A stretch of DNA of 64,000 nucleotides from Planctomycetaceae bacterium (GCA_002702655.1 PABB01000005.1:145196-209195), one strand, 5' to 3'; shown: positions 1-8,600, numbered from the stretch's first letter. Notes: generated from the letters alone by a model not told the origin. Program-made: numbers and translations.

Positions 1-292
1 CCGGCTCAAACTCGCGGTCGAGCGTCTGCAGGCCCGTCACATCCATCGCAAACGCAAACTCGCCGTTGCCGACCTGCAGGAAGTGTTTCGCGTCGGCCGA
101 GCGGTGCACCACGTTGTGCCGTGTGACGACGGCGCGACGGTCGATTGGCTCCGCGGCAATCAGGTTGGTCGCCGTCATCGCAAGGCAGAGGCCGACCGCG
201 AAGCCAATTCGCCGTGGCCACCGTGCCCGGCTCGGACTGGAATTCACGACTTCTCGCGATGCGAAGCCGGTGCGCGTGCGGGGGTACGGCAT
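1..292 (-). CDS. N-terminal part of a secreted protein, possibly glycosidase-like (cut by window edge)
   Basis: An open frame runs leftward from an ATG at 292 and leaves the window without a stop, giving 97 residues. Residues 25-30 are arginine-rich (RWPRRIG), 31-44 are hydrophobic, and AAE around 46-48 looks like a signal peptidase site, so the product is probably exported. Just after it comes VTRHNVVHRS and then VGNGEFAF (74-81) and DVTGLQT. Similar openings, a short conserved RHN block followed by a VGNGEFAF-type motif, are what I recall from large planctomycete exported proteins with six-hairpin glycosidase-like folds; this is recognition from memory. Divergent from the metallopeptidase gene at 431. 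Confidence 0.6.
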   Translation of the reverse strand, partial: MPYPRTRTGFASREVVNSSPSRARWPRRIGFAVGLCLAMTATNLIAAEPIDRRAVVTRHNVVHRSADAKHFLQVGNGEFAFAMDVTGLQTLDREFEP

Positions 293-430
293 TTGCAGAA
301 ACGTGGCTTGGTTTGAAAAGATGGGCTGGGGAGACAAGCGACTCGTTGCCATATTGAACCGCGCCGGTCGTCGACTGACAACTGACCGGCGGCCAGCGAA
401 CCACGCCACCGCACCAACTCATTACCATTT

Positions 431-1447
431 ATGCAAGTAGCCACATGTTCCTGCGACGCCACGCTGTTCTTTGGCAATCGCCGCTGTCTGCAATGCGGAC
501 GGATGGCCGGTTGGTGCGACGTGTGCCAGCGCATCACGTCGCTCGATGAAGACGGATGCTGCCTCCACGACAGCTGCGGCAGCCAGTTGGTCGCCTGTTC
601 CAATCGAGACGCTTGGGACGTGTGCGATCGACTCGTTCCCGCAAGTGCGCCCGCGGGGACGCTCTGCCGCAGCTGTCAGCTGACGGCCGTGGCGCCCGAC
701 GCCACGATTCCCCAGAACATCCCCCGCTGGGCGGCGCTGGAGCGTGCCAAGCGGCGGTTGCTGTACGATTTTCAGCTGAACGGCTACCCCTACGAGCGGC
801 TCCTCAGCCCGTTGCCGCTGTCGTTCCGCTTCTTGGCCGACACGCTCGACGAGCACGTCGTCACCGGGCACGCCGACGGCGTGATCACCATCAATCTGGC
901 CGAAGCCGATCCCGTGCATCGCGAGCAGGCGCGGCAAGATTTTGGCGAGCCGCAGCGCACTCTCATCGGACACATGCGGCACGAGTCGGGGCACTTCTTC
1001 TGGCAACGCGAGGTGGCTGAATCGTGTCTCGAGCAGTTCCGCGAGGTCTTTGGCGACCACGAGTCGCCGGCGTACGAGGAGGCCATGCCGCGGTACTACG
1101 AGCAGGGGCCGCCGGCGGATTGGCAGCAGCGGTTCATCAGCCAGTACGCGGCGTCGCACCCGTGGGAAGACTTTGCCGAGACGTTTGCGTTCTACCTGGA
1201 TCTGCGATCCGTGATGGACACGCTGGGGGCGCACGTGCCGGCATTTCACCTGGCGACGCACGGCAGTCTGGCAGAGATGCTGGGCGTGTTCCAGCGCGCC
1301 GGCATCGTGCTGAACGAAGTGAATCGCTCGCTCGGCGTGGTCGACCTCGTCCCCGAAGTGGTCGCGCCGCCGGTGGTCGAGAAGCTGCAGTTCATGCACG
1401 ACGCCTTCGCTGCGGTGGCGGAAACGGCGGCGGGTCACGCCGAGTGA
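431..1447 (+). CDS. Zinc-ribbon putative metallopeptidase
   Basis: A 338-residue cytoplasmic protein with no signal peptide. The N terminus is a rubredoxin-like zinc ribbon (Cys at 6, 8, 19, 22, 29, 32 and further pairs up to about residue 80). The rest carries HESGHFFW at about 184-191, the HExxH signature of a zinc metallopeptidase, followed by a downstream acidic stretch (EDFAETFAFY). This architecture matches the bacterial family named putative zinc-binding metallopeptidase (Peptidase_Mx type). Substrates of the family are not known to me. The start ATG at 431 follows an upstream tract containing GACTGACAACTGACC, one of the gene-boundary repeats of this window. The 3' end overlaps a small opposite-strand gene by 13 bases. 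Confidence 0.85.
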   Translation: MQVATCSCDATLFFGNRRCLQCGRMAGWCDVCQRITSLDEDGCCLHDSCGSQLVACSNRDAWDVCDRLVPASAPAGTLCRSCQLTAVAPDATIPQNIPRWAALERAKRRLLYDFQLNGYPYERLLSPLPLSFRFLADTLDEHVVTGHADGVITINLAEADPVHREQARQDFGEPQRTLIGHMRHESGHFFWQREVAESCLEQFREVFGDHESPAYEEAMPRYYEQGPPADWQQRFISQYAASHPWEDFAETFAFYLDLRSVMDTLGAHVPAFHLATHGSLAEMLGVFQRAGIVLNEVNRSLGVVDLVPEVVAPPVVEKLQFMHDAFAAVAETAAGHAE

Positions 1448-1611
1448 GGCGGGCCGTCGAACATCTCTTTCATCCAGAAACCCCAGCCGATCAACGCCAC
1501 GACGCCGCCTGCCAGGTTGGCGAACGTGCCGGTATCCGTGTTGATCGTCGCGCCGACCGCGAACGGAATGGAACCGGCGAGCACGATGATCGCCGAGCTG
1601 AGCAAACGCAT
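1435..1611 (-). CDS. Small membrane protein, 58 residues
   Basis: A short frame reading MRLLSSAIIVLAGSIPFAVG, then ATINTDTG, then a second hydrophobic stretch (ANLAGGVVALIGWGF) and a polar tail ending in PHSA. Two predicted membrane segments separated by a short polar loop. It lies 48 bases downstream of glmM on the same strand and may be co-transcribed with it. A weak GAGAGAT sits upstream of the ATG. The stop lies inside the 3' end of the convergent metallopeptidase gene. No function is recognised. Confidence 0.55.
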   Translation of the reverse strand: MRLLSSAIIVLAGSIPFAVGATINTDTGTFANLAGGVVALIGWGFWMKEMFDGPPHSA

Positions 1612-1659
1612 GGCGGGGATCTCTCGTTGCGGGTGATGTGGGCCAGCGGCTCATGGCGG

Positions 1660-3084
1660 CTAGTTTGCGAGCGAGGCAATCACTGCGGCCGCTCGTTCGC
1701 ACAGCTCGCGGGCCTGCTGCCCGGTGCGCGCCTCGGCGATAGCACGGACGATCGGCTCGGTGTTGCTGGGTCGCACCAGTAGCCACGCGCCATCGGGCCA
1801 ATCGAGCCGCAGACCGTCAAGCCGATCCGCCGCGGCCTCCGGCAGCGCCGCCTGCAGTGCGTCGAGCGCCGCCGGCACGCGATCCTGCGCGACGGCGATG
1901 GTCGTTTTGTGGATCGCGTACTGCGGCAGCGCATCGGCCAGCGCCGACAACGGCTGGTCGCTGGCCGCCAGGGCGTCGAGCGTCAGCGCCATGCCCACGA
2001 AACTGTCGCGCACCAGCCCGACGCGCGGATCGATCACGCCGCCGTTGCCCTCGCCGCCCAAAACCGCATTGCGGGCGAGCATTTCGTCGACGACGTTCGC
2101 TTCGCCGACTTTGGATCGAAAAAACGGCACGCCATGCTTGGCCGCCAGATCCTCGGTCATGCGGCTCGTCGAGCAGTTCGTCACGACGGGCCCTTGGCGC
2201 TGGTTGGCCAGCACATGGTCCGCGCACAGCGCGAGGGTGGCTTCTTCGCCAATGTAGCGGCCGCGCTCGTCGATGAGGGCCAGTCGATCGGCGTCGGGAT
2301 CCTGGCAGTAGCCGACCGCCGCGCTGCTTCCCACCACGCTGGCCAGCACGGTTTGCAGGTTCGCTTCGGTCGGTTCGGGCGGGTGCGAGAAGAGTCCGTC
2401 GGGCTCGCCGCCCAGCACGGTGACGTCGCATCCCAGATGTTCCAATAGCGGTCGTCCCAGCACGCTGCCCGAACCATGATTGGCGTCCAGCACGACGCGA
2501 AACCGCTTGCGGCGGATGCGATCGACGTCGCACGCGGCGGCGACCAACTCCAGATGCCGGTCAATCGGATCGGCGATGCTTTCTACTAATGCTGAAGTAT
2601 CAGCCGTCGCGCCGGCAGCTTCCAACTCGCGATACTGCGCGAGGACGCGCCAATACACCAACCCCACGGGCCCCCCGGCGGCGGCTTCCAACTCGTGATA
2701 CCGCGCGAGCACGCGCTCGCCCACGGCGGCGGGAATCACGCGCCCGGCGGCGTTGAACAGCTTCAGGCCGTTGTATTCGGGGGGGTTGTGACTGGCGGAA
2801 ATCTGCACGCCGCCCGCGGCGTCGTGCTGGCGTACCAGTACGCCGGTGGTGGGAGTCGCCGCGACGCCCGCGTCGAGCACCGTTCGCCCGGCGGCGGTGA
2901 GCGCGGCCGCGACAATCTCCGCCAGCATCGCCCCGTGCGTGCGCCCGTCGCGGGTGACCACGATCGGGCCAGGGGGCGCCACGCTCGCCAGCGCCGCCAC
3001 GTAACGCTGCGCCACCTCGGGGGTAAGCGACTTGCCCACGACGCCCCGCAGTCCCGAAACGCTGATAATCAATGGTGCGGACAT
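1660..3084 (-). CDS. glmM: Phosphoglucosamine mutase
   Basis: Alpha-D-phosphohexomutase family; expected to convert glucosamine-6-phosphate to glucosamine-1-phosphate for UDP-GlcNAc synthesis. The 474 residues show the family order: N-terminal ISVSGLRGVVG, the phosphoserine loop ISASHNP (Ser98), the metal loop DPDADR, the sugar-binding GGEGNGG and the phosphate-binding RPSNTEP near the C terminus. Residues 125-135 (VLARYHELEAA) and 147-157 (VLAQYRELEAA) are near copies, an internal 22-residue duplication not typical of the family. The ATG at 3084 was chosen because the family begins this way. Its upstream side is a polypyrimidine CTCTCACC-type tract without a Shine-Dalgarno sequence. A phosphomannomutase/phosphoglucomutase specificity cannot be excluded by eye. 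Confidence 0.88.
   Translation of the reverse strand: MSAPLIISVSGLRGVVGKSLTPEVAQRYVAALASVAPPGPIVVTRDGRTHGAMLAEIVAAALTAAGRTVLDAGVAATPTTGVLVRQHDAAGGVQISASHNPPEYNGLKLFNAAGRVIPAAVGERVLARYHELEAAAGGPVGLVYWRVLAQYRELEAAGATADTSALVESIADPIDRHLELVAAACDVDRIRRKRFRVVLDANHGSGSVLGRPLLEHLGCDVTVLGGEPDGLFSHPPEPTEANLQTVLASVVGSSAAVGYCQDPDADRLALIDERGRYIGEEATLALCADHVLANQRQGPVVTNCSTSRMTEDLAAKHGVPFFRSKVGEANVVDEMLARNAVLGGEGNGGVIDPRVGLVRDSFVGMALTLDALAASDQPLSALADALPQYAIHKTTIAVAQDRVPAALDALQAALPEAAADRLDGLRLDWPDGAWLLVRPSNTEPIVRAIAEARTGQQARELCERAAAVIASLAN
2619..2717 (-). repeat. 66-base-offset internal duplication in glmM
   Basis: Two near-identical stretches, about 2619-2651 and 2685-2717, each begin CTTCCAACTCG and lie exactly 66 bases (22 codons) apart. 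They encode VLARYHELEAA and VLAQYRELEAA, so the duplication keeps the reading frame and inserts one extra helical unit after the active-site domain. Confidence 0.8.
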
Positions 3085-3089
3085 GGAGC

Positions 3090-3121
3090 GAGATCGGAGG
3101 TGAGAGGTCGGAGGTCGGGGG
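3090..3121. repeat. Heptad-like GGAGGTGAGAGGTC tract between glmM and apbE
   Basis: A short degenerate tract reading AGATCGGAGGTGAGAGGTCG and a further GGAGGTCGG. On the minus strand it reads as GACCTCCGACCTCTCACCTC directly before the glmM ATG. The same motif precedes the DUF1015 gene (53724-53766) and parA (58204-58239), always next to the start codon. Confidence 0.75.
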
Positions 3122-3164
3122 GCGAAAGGCTGCGCTGGCTGGTCGCACCGGTTATAATCCACGC

Positions 3165-4280
3165 ATGGCCGACGACCAACAGGCATCGCGACGCGACTTC
3201 TTACGCGGGCGGGCGGCGCTGCGCGCATTGTTCGACCGCACGCAGCGCGCAGCCGACGAGGCGGCCGGCGCATTGCGCCCGGCGCGGCCGCAGCCCGAAC
3301 CGGCGGCTCCTCAGCGGGGGCTGTTGCTCTCGGCGCGGCGACGCGCGATGGCCACGGAATTTCAAATCGACTACCGCGCCTCCGGCGGCGCCGAGGCGAC
3401 CGATGCCGTGCTAGCCGCGTTGGGTCTGATCGAGCGGATCGAAGATCAACTGACCGTCTACCGCGACTGGAGCGAGGTTGTCGACATCAACCACAACGCG
3501 GCCGCGCGGCCCGTGGAGGTCGATCCGCAACTGCTGACGCTGCTCCGATTGTGCGATTGGCTGGCTCGGGCGACCGGCGGCGCCTTCGACATCACCAGCG
3601 GGCCGCTGTCGCGGGTATGGGGGTTCTTCCGCCGCGAAGGCCGCATCCCCGACGACGAGGAGTTGGCCGCCGCGCGGGCCGTCGTCGGCTACGAGAAGAT
3701 TGAACTGAGCGAGCAGCTGTCGACCATCCGTTTTGCCCAGCGGGGCATGGAAATCAACTTCAACTCGATCGGCAAGGGCTACGCGCTGGATCGAGCGGCC
3801 GAGTCCCTGCTGCAGCGCGGCGTCGACGATTTCCTGATGCATGGCGGGCACAGCAGCGTGCTAGCGTGGGGCTCGCCGCGCGGCGACGCGGCCGAGGGGT
3901 GGAGCATCGGCGTGCCGCATCCGCAGCGACGCAACGAGAACCTGGGCGAAGTGCGGCTCTGCAATCGGGCGCTGGGGACCGCGGGCGACGGGACGCAGTT
4001 TTTTGAGCACGAGGGCCGCCGGTACGGCCACGTCATCGACCCCCGCACCGGACAGCCTTCTGAAGGGGTGTTCACCGCCACCGCCGTCGCCGACACGGCC
4101 GCCGAGGCCGACGCCCTGGCCACGGCGTTCTACGTGCTGGGGCCGGGGGGGACCGCCGAGTATTGCGCCGCTCACGACGACGTGTCCGCCGTGCTGGTCT
4201 GCCCCAGCGCAGCGGACGACGAATTCGACGTGCATACATTCAACCTGGCGCCGTCCGATTGGGCGCGTACTGACGGTTGA
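3165..4280 (+). CDS. apbE: FAD:protein FMN transferase
   Basis: ApbE family, which attaches FMN covalently to threonine of target flavoproteins using FAD. The 371-residue product contains the family signatures MATEFQI, DITSGPLSRVWG, the nucleotide-binding INFNSIGKGYALD, the glycine-rich GGHSSVLA and HVIDPRTGQP near the C terminus. The ATG at 3165 starts MADDQQASRRDFLRG; the twin-arginine-like RRDFLRG is not followed by a hydrophobic segment, so export is doubtful, unlike the usual lipoprotein ApbE. No flavoprotein acceptor such as Nqr or Rnf subunits is encoded nearby. Divergent from glmM with only 80 bases between the two starts. Confidence 0.88.
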   Translation: MADDQQASRRDFLRGRAALRALFDRTQRAADEAAGALRPARPQPEPAAPQRGLLLSARRRAMATEFQIDYRASGGAEATDAVLAALGLIERIEDQLTVYRDWSEVVDINHNAAARPVEVDPQLLTLLRLCDWLARATGGAFDITSGPLSRVWGFFRREGRIPDDEELAAARAVVGYEKIELSEQLSTIRFAQRGMEINFNSIGKGYALDRAAESLLQRGVDDFLMHGGHSSVLAWGSPRGDAAEGWSIGVPHPQRRNENLGEVRLCNRALGTAGDGTQFFEHEGRRYGHVIDPRTGQPSEGVFTATAVADTAAEADALATAFYVLGPGGTAEYCAAHDDVSAVLVCPSAADDEFDVHTFNLAPSDWARTDG

Positions 4281-4333
4281 ACCCGCACACTGCGGAGATT
4301 TTGCACCTCAACGCGCTGGCCGACGATAGTAGA

Positions 4334-5071
4334 ATGTGGCCGGCGGCCGCGACGCGATGTTCCCTCTCTTTGCCCGAAACGCCCCTGACGAGCGAATCGA
4401 CGAGCGAATCGGTGATTGCCTCCTTGCTCCAACCCGGCAGCTACCTGACCATCTTCGGGTTTCTGGTCCTGACCGGGTGCGGCATGCCGATTCCCGAGGA
4501 GGTGGCGTTGATCATCGCCGGCGTGCTGAGTCGGAAGGGCCAGCTCGATCCCGCGTGGGCGTTCACCGCTTGTCTGGCCGGGGCGCTGATCGGCGATGCA
4601 ATCATGTACCAAATCGGCGCCCGGTTTGGCCACGGCCTGCTGGTGCGGCACCCCAAGTTCGCCAAACTGGTCGGCGCCGACCGCGAGGAGAAATTCGAGC
4701 GGGCGATCCAACGGTATGGCTTCCGCGTGCTGCTGCTGGCCCGGTTCATGGTGGGCGTCCGGGGGCCGGTTTACCTGGCCGCCGGCATGATCCGCATGCC
4801 GTTCCGCCGGTTCCTGCTGTGGGACCTGGTGTGCGCCACGCTCGTGGTGGGCGCATTCTTCGGCTTGTCGTACTACTACGGCGAGCATATTGCCGAGTTG
4901 CTGCGCGATGCGGAAAAGACGCTCACGCTGGTGGTGCTGCTGATCGTGCTGGGCGTCGTGTTCATTGCCTTGAAACGCCAACGGACGAAACTGGTCGAGC
5001 GGCTGATGAAGGAAGGCACGGACCACGAAGCCGCCGCGGGCGACCCGGACGACCACCGCGAAGCGTCGTAA
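4334..5071 (+). CDS. DedA family membrane protein
   Basis: A 245-residue polytopic protein of the DedA/VTT family. The signature is clear: FLVLTGCGMPIPEEVALIIAG in the first re-entrant region and RFMVGVRGPVYLAAGM (family pattern FxRFxPxxR...AGxxxM) in the second, followed by two more membrane helices and a charged tail. DedA proteins are linked to lipid scrambling and envelope homeostasis, with proton-motive-force dependence reported for several; the exact role here is not shown. The ATG at 4334 was preferred, but a GTG at 4412 (VIASLLQPG) matches the usual family N terminus equally well. It starts 53 bases after apbE and may share its transcript. Confidence 0.88.
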   Translation: MWPAAATRCSLSLPETPLTSESTSESVIASLLQPGSYLTIFGFLVLTGCGMPIPEEVALIIAGVLSRKGQLDPAWAFTACLAGALIGDAIMYQIGARFGHGLLVRHPKFAKLVGADREEKFERAIQRYGFRVLLLARFMVGVRGPVYLAAGMIRMPFRRFLLWDLVCATLVVGAFFGLSYYYGEHIAELLRDAEKTLTLVVLLIVLGVVFIALKRQRTKLVERLMKEGTDHEAAAGDPDDHREAS

Positions 5072-5114
5072 GCCGCCCGGCGCTGCCCAACCTCGAACTG
5101 CCAGCGCGGCTTTT
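5071..5114 (+). terminator. Possible intrinsic terminator after the DedA gene
   Basis: AGCCG and CGCTG pair with CAGCG and CGGCT across a 16-base loop with a small bulge, followed by TTTT and a second T run after GCTG. The stem begins right at the stop codon. Confidence 0.45.
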
Positions 5115-5487
5115 GCTGTTTTGCACAAGGCTCAAGAACCAAAATCTCCGAGCAAAACTCGCGACGCGGCTCGGACAGGATTAACTGCTAGTGCTTTCGT
5201 CTCCCTGACTTGCGCCCGCTGCCGCTGATTGCCGGTGGCGACTTTTGCAGGCAAAACTCAAATCCGGCGTGCAAAACGCGCTGCGGCCGGCGTTCGCCGG
5301 TTTATGCAATCGTTGTACGCCATCATGTGGCCCATTTTCCACCAAAATCCACGGCCGCCGCGCCAATTACGAAAGATGTTCTGGACTTGTATGCAAAGTC
5401 CGTGGAGTTCCTAGCCGACGTTGCCGCCGGGGCGCGCATTTAGGATGCTGCCTCGTCACGGCAGTCAGCGTCACAGAGGATGGGGCA
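5115..5487. other. Gene-poor interval
   Basis: No frame here has plausible composition or family features. The stretch repeats short words such as GCAAAACTC and CCAAAATC several times and is less GC-rich than its flanks. It probably holds the promoter of the LRR gene that follows; no clear -35/-10 pair is visible. Confidence 0.4.
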
Positions 5488-6036
5488 GTGAGACAGCACG
5501 GCTCGGGCTTACGATTTCGCTTACGCACGTTCGCCATCCTTGTCAGCTGCGCTGCCCTGGTACTGGGAGCGTGGACGGCGAGCGCGAATCGCCAACGACG
5601 CGCTGTCGAGACGATTCTCCAAAAGCAGGGCGACGTCGCCTACTCGTTCAACCGCCGCGCATCCGGCGCCTCGCTGCCCCCCAAGTGGATGATGAGCCGC
5701 GAGGTACGGGATTACTTCTTTCCCGTCGTGGGAATCGGTATTCGCGAGGATGCGGAACTAGGCGATCAGGATTTGGCGGTGCTTGCTTCGCTGCCGAAAA
5801 TTGAGGACCTGCAACTGTACGGTCCCAGATTCTCTGACGCGGCTCTTGACCAGCTTGCCAAGCTGAGACGCCTGCGAAAAATCGCGCTGGTCAACACGCG
5901 AATCACCGACGACGGTCTGAGTCGCTTAGCCGCCATGTCCGCGTTGGAAGAAATCGGGCTCTGCGAAAATGCCACGACCCCAGAGGGTCTGGCACGTTTA
6001 GCGGATGCTTTGCCGCAGTGCGTCGTTCGTCACTGA
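5488..6036 (+). CDS. Membrane-anchored leucine-rich-repeat protein
   Basis: From a GTG at 5488 the product has 182 residues: a basic start (RQHGSGLRFRLRTF), one membrane helix (AILVSCAALVLGAWTA) and a soluble part with leucine-rich repeats, visible as LASLPKIEDLQLYGPRFSDAAL, then LAKLRRLRKIALVNTRITDDGL, then LAAMSALEEIGLC, and a fourth partial repeat. The spacing of L..L..L.L..T.ITD.GL is that of the RNase-inhibitor/cysteine-containing LRR type common in planctomycetes. Function is probably protein interaction on the periplasmic side; not known further. A longer frame extends upstream but is not credible. Start choice is uncertain. Confidence 0.65.
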   Translation: MRQHGSGLRFRLRTFAILVSCAALVLGAWTASANRQRRAVETILQKQGDVAYSFNRRASGASLPPKWMMSREVRDYFFPVVGIGIREDAELGDQDLAVLASLPKIEDLQLYGPRFSDAALDQLAKLRRLRKIALVNTRITDDGLSRLAAMSALEEIGLCENATTPEGLARLADALPQCVVRH

Positions 6037-6121
6037 GATCTCATTGGGCGTCGCGCGTGCGCCACAGTCTCGGTCAATTCGCAGCGAAACTCGCGTCTCA
6101 GCGTGACATTGCGAGGCAAGG

Positions 6122-6496
6122 CTATTGCGGCATTGGCGACGGGCTCGACACGCTACCTGCGTAAACTTCGCAGGGGCGACCCGGCCCGGCCTCCGTCTCG
6201 GCGAGGAACCGTCGACCGTCGCGGCTGACCACCAGCACGCCCAGGCCGCAGTTGAGATAGGGTTCGACAGCGGAGTACGGCATCTCCTCGGTCTCTGTCC
6301 CGCGCAGAACGAGCACCATCTCGTCCGCATCAAAGCGAGCCGTTCCCCCTTTAAGCGACACTGGAAACAGCTCGTGGGCTCGATGGCAGATTCTGTACTC
6401 CAGGCGTTCGGGCCTCTTACGCCACTCGTGGGCGACCCGCTCCCGCAGCGGTTTGCGAATGAAATGGTCGACGAACGTTTGGGGTAGTTCGGGCAT
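6122..6496 (-). CDS. Hypothetical soluble protein
   Basis: A 124-residue frame starting MPELPQTFVDHFIRKPLRER, with no signal peptide or membrane segment. Mixed charged and hydrophobic composition (MVLVLRGTETEEMPYSAVEPYLN, LGVLVVSRDGRRFLAE) looks like a small folded domain, and codon bias fits a real gene. An upstream in-frame ATG at 6550 would add 18 residues of poor quality. I do not recognise a family. It is followed on the same strand, upstream, by the ankyrin gene. Confidence 0.5.
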   Translation of the reverse strand: MPELPQTFVDHFIRKPLRERVAHEWRKRPERLEYRICHRAHELFPVSLKGGTARFDADEMVLVLRGTETEEMPYSAVEPYLNCGLGVLVVSRDGRRFLAETEAGPGRPCEVYAGSVSSPSPMPQ

Positions 6497-6584
6497 CGTA
6501 CATTGAGATTGGGGGGAGGCATACCCACGGCGGTCTTCCGTTGTGGACAAGTCGTGTCACAGCCGCTGCATGCATGCACCGCAA

Positions 6585-7121
6585 CTATTGAGGGGCCAAT
6601 GCCTCCAAGAACTGCTCCCTCAAGTCAGCGGGACTGATATCCTCGCATAACTGAAATGCCGATTGACCATTTGAATCCACACGTTGCGGGTCGGCGCCAA
6701 ACTCCATCAGTAAACGCACGCCCTCGATGTCTCTTCTAATGATCAGAAAGGCCAGTGGATGTTCGCCCGACTCGGCGGGAGTTGCCATCGGGCGATTGGG
6801 ATCCCAGCCCAATTCCAAAAGAACTCTGGCGATATCTAGACGATTCGCGGCGAGCGCGAAGTCCATCGTTGTTCCAAAGTGTTTGTCAATCTGCTCGACA
6901 AGGCTCGGTCGATTCTCAATCAGGTCTTCGACGACTTCTGCAGGTTTGTCATCAATCACGGCCCAATGAATCGGTGACTCGACTCTCGGAGACTCCCTAA
7001 CAACTCGAACACGAACTCCGCTCGCAGCCATGATGACGATGGCTGCAACAAGCCCGACGGCTATCACAGTGAGGCAAGCAAGCAGAATTCGCCGGAATGA
7101 CGAGGAACCGCCTTTGCGCAC
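6585..7121 (-). CDS. Membrane-anchored ankyrin-repeat protein
   Basis: The start is a GTG at 7121 preceded by GGAGG at a spacing of five, which decides it over the TTG four codons earlier. The 178-residue product has a basic N terminus, one hydrophobic helix (RILLACLTVIAVGLVAAIVIM) and then ankyrin-type repeats: SPIHWAVIDDKPAEVVEDLI, TTMDFALAANRLDIARVLLE, HPLAFLIIRRDIEGVRLLMEFGADP. Probably a membrane-tethered interaction domain; partner unknown. The gene and its neighbour are less GC-rich than the flanking genes, which may indicate different ancestry. Confidence 0.75.
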   Translation of the reverse strand: MRKGGSSSFRRILLACLTVIAVGLVAAIVIMAASGVRVRVVRESPRVESPIHWAVIDDKPAEVVEDLIENRPSLVEQIDKHFGTTMDFALAANRLDIARVLLELGWDPNRPMATPAESGEHPLAFLIIRRDIEGVRLLMEFGADPQRVDSNGQSAFQLCEDISPADLREQFLEALAPQ

Positions 7122-7249
7122 TGAAGCCTCCAAGCCAAGTAGCTAAGGTTATTAAGACCTCGCGGCGATGCCGCAAGAGGCGGCGGGGCTCAGTCCGGCT
7201 CCGTTCGCGCCGCATGAATCGACTCGGCGCCTCTCGTCGCCTGCGGCGA

Positions 7250-7269
7250 CCCAGCTTCGAGAAGCTGGG
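7250..7269. repeat. Short palindrome in the serS/ankyrin gap
   Basis: CCCAGCTTC and GAAGCTGGG face each other around GA, in a GC-rich stretch downstream of serS on the minus strand. It may act as part of a terminator or be a single copy of a palindromic repeat family; it has no T tract. Confidence 0.5.
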
Positions 7270-7304
7270 CTACCCGACGACCGAGTTCGCTTCGGCGGCC
7301 CCTC

Positions 7305-8600
7305 TCACTCTTCGTCGTCATCCGCGGCGCCGATGCGGTCTTTGCCAATCCATTTGCGCAGCGCTTCGGGCACGGTGATCGAGCCGTCGGCTTGCTGGTA
7401 GTTTTCCAGGATGGCGATCATCGCCCGGCTGATCGCCACGGCGGTGCCGTTGAGGGTGTGGACGAAGTTGGTGCCCTTTTCGCCCTTGGTCTTGTAGCGG
7501 ATGTTCAGCCGGCGGGCCTGGTAGTCGGTGCAGTTGCTGGTGCTGGTCACCTCGCCGTAGTCGCCCCCCTGGCCGCGGCCGGGCATCCAGGCTTCCAGGT
7601 CGTACTTGCGATAGGCCGGACCGCCCAGGTCACCGGTGGCGATGTCCAGCACGCGGTACGCCAGTCCCAGGCCGTCGAAGATCTTGCATTCCAGATCGCA
7701 CAGGTAGTCGTGCATCGCGTCGCTGTCCTCGGGCGCGGTGTACGCGAACATTTCGACCTTGGTGAATTGATGCACGCGGTACAGGCCGCGGGTCGCGCGG
7801 CCGGCGGCGCCCGCCTCGGTGCGGAAACAGTGGCTGATGCCGCACAGCTTGATCGGCAAATCGTCGGCGTCGATCACCTGCCCGGCATACAATCCGCCGA
7901 GCGTGATTTCGGCCGTGGCGACCAGGTTGAGATCGAAGTTCTCGACGCTGTAAATCTGCGTCTCCGGGCCGCGGGGAATGAAACCCACCCCCGAAACGAC
8001 GTCGCCGCGGGCCAGGTCGGGCGTGATCACGGGCGTGAAGCCCTCGCCCACTAGCAACTCCATGGCGTACTGCTGCAGGGCGAGTTCCAGCAGCGCGCCC
8101 TCGTTCCGCAGGAAGTAGAAGCCGTGGCCGGCGACGCGGGCGCCCCCTTCCAGGTCCAGCAGGTCGTGCTGCTCGGCCAGTTCCACGTGGTCGAGCACCG
8201 GGAACGAGAACCGCCGCACCTGCGAAGGGCCCTTGCGGACCTCGCGGCTGGCGTCCTCTCCGCCCACGGGGGAATCGGGGTGCGTCATGTTCGGCAGCCG
8301 CCGGTAGATCGCCCCCGCCTCGGCCGCGATGCGGTCGTGCTCGGCCTGCTTGGCGTCCTTCTGCTCGCGCAGTTGGCGCCCTTCTTCCTTGCGGGCTTCG
8401 CGCTCGGCGTCGTTGGCGGCCTTGCCGATCGACTTGCTGACGACATTCGCCTGCCGGGATATTTCCTCAACCTCTTGCTGCAGCGCGCGGCATTGGTTTT
8501 CCAATTCCACGAACCGGGGGATATCCGCCTTCACGCCCCGCCGCTCGCAATTGGTCTGCACGGCCTCGGCGTTTTCGAGAATAAAGCGTTTGTCGAGCAT
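7305..8600 (-). CDS. serS: Seryl-tRNA synthetase
   Basis: Class II aminoacyl-tRNA synthetase charging tRNA-Ser. The 431 residues begin MLDKRFILENAEAVQ and continue into the N-terminal coiled-coil tRNA-binding arm (about residues 30-105, rich in Q/E/R/K). The catalytic core contains the motif 2 region CFRTEAGAAGRATRGLYRVHQF, then FTKVEMF, GDLGGPAYRKYDLEAWMPG, and motif 3 as LNGTAVAISRAMIAILENYQ. Length and order match the family. The ATG at 8600 is the family start. Confidence 0.97.
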   Translation of the reverse strand: MLDKRFILENAEAVQTNCERRGVKADIPRFVELENQCRALQQEVEEISRQANVVSKSIGKAANDAEREARKEEGRQLREQKDAKQAEHDRIAAEAGAIYRRLPNMTHPDSPVGGEDASREVRKGPSQVRRFSFPVLDHVELAEQHDLLDLEGGARVAGHGFYFLRNEGALLELALQQYAMELLVGEGFTPVITPDLARGDVVSGVGFIPRGPETQIYSVENFDLNLVATAEITLGGLYAGQVIDADDLPIKLCGISHCFRTEAGAAGRATRGLYRVHQFTKVEMFAYTAPEDSDAMHDYLCDLECKIFDGLGLAYRVLDIATGDLGGPAYRKYDLEAWMPGRGQGGDYGEVTSTSNCTDYQARRLNIRYKTKGEKGTNFVHTLNGTAVAISRAMIAILENYQQADGSITVPEALRKWIGKDRIGAADDDEE

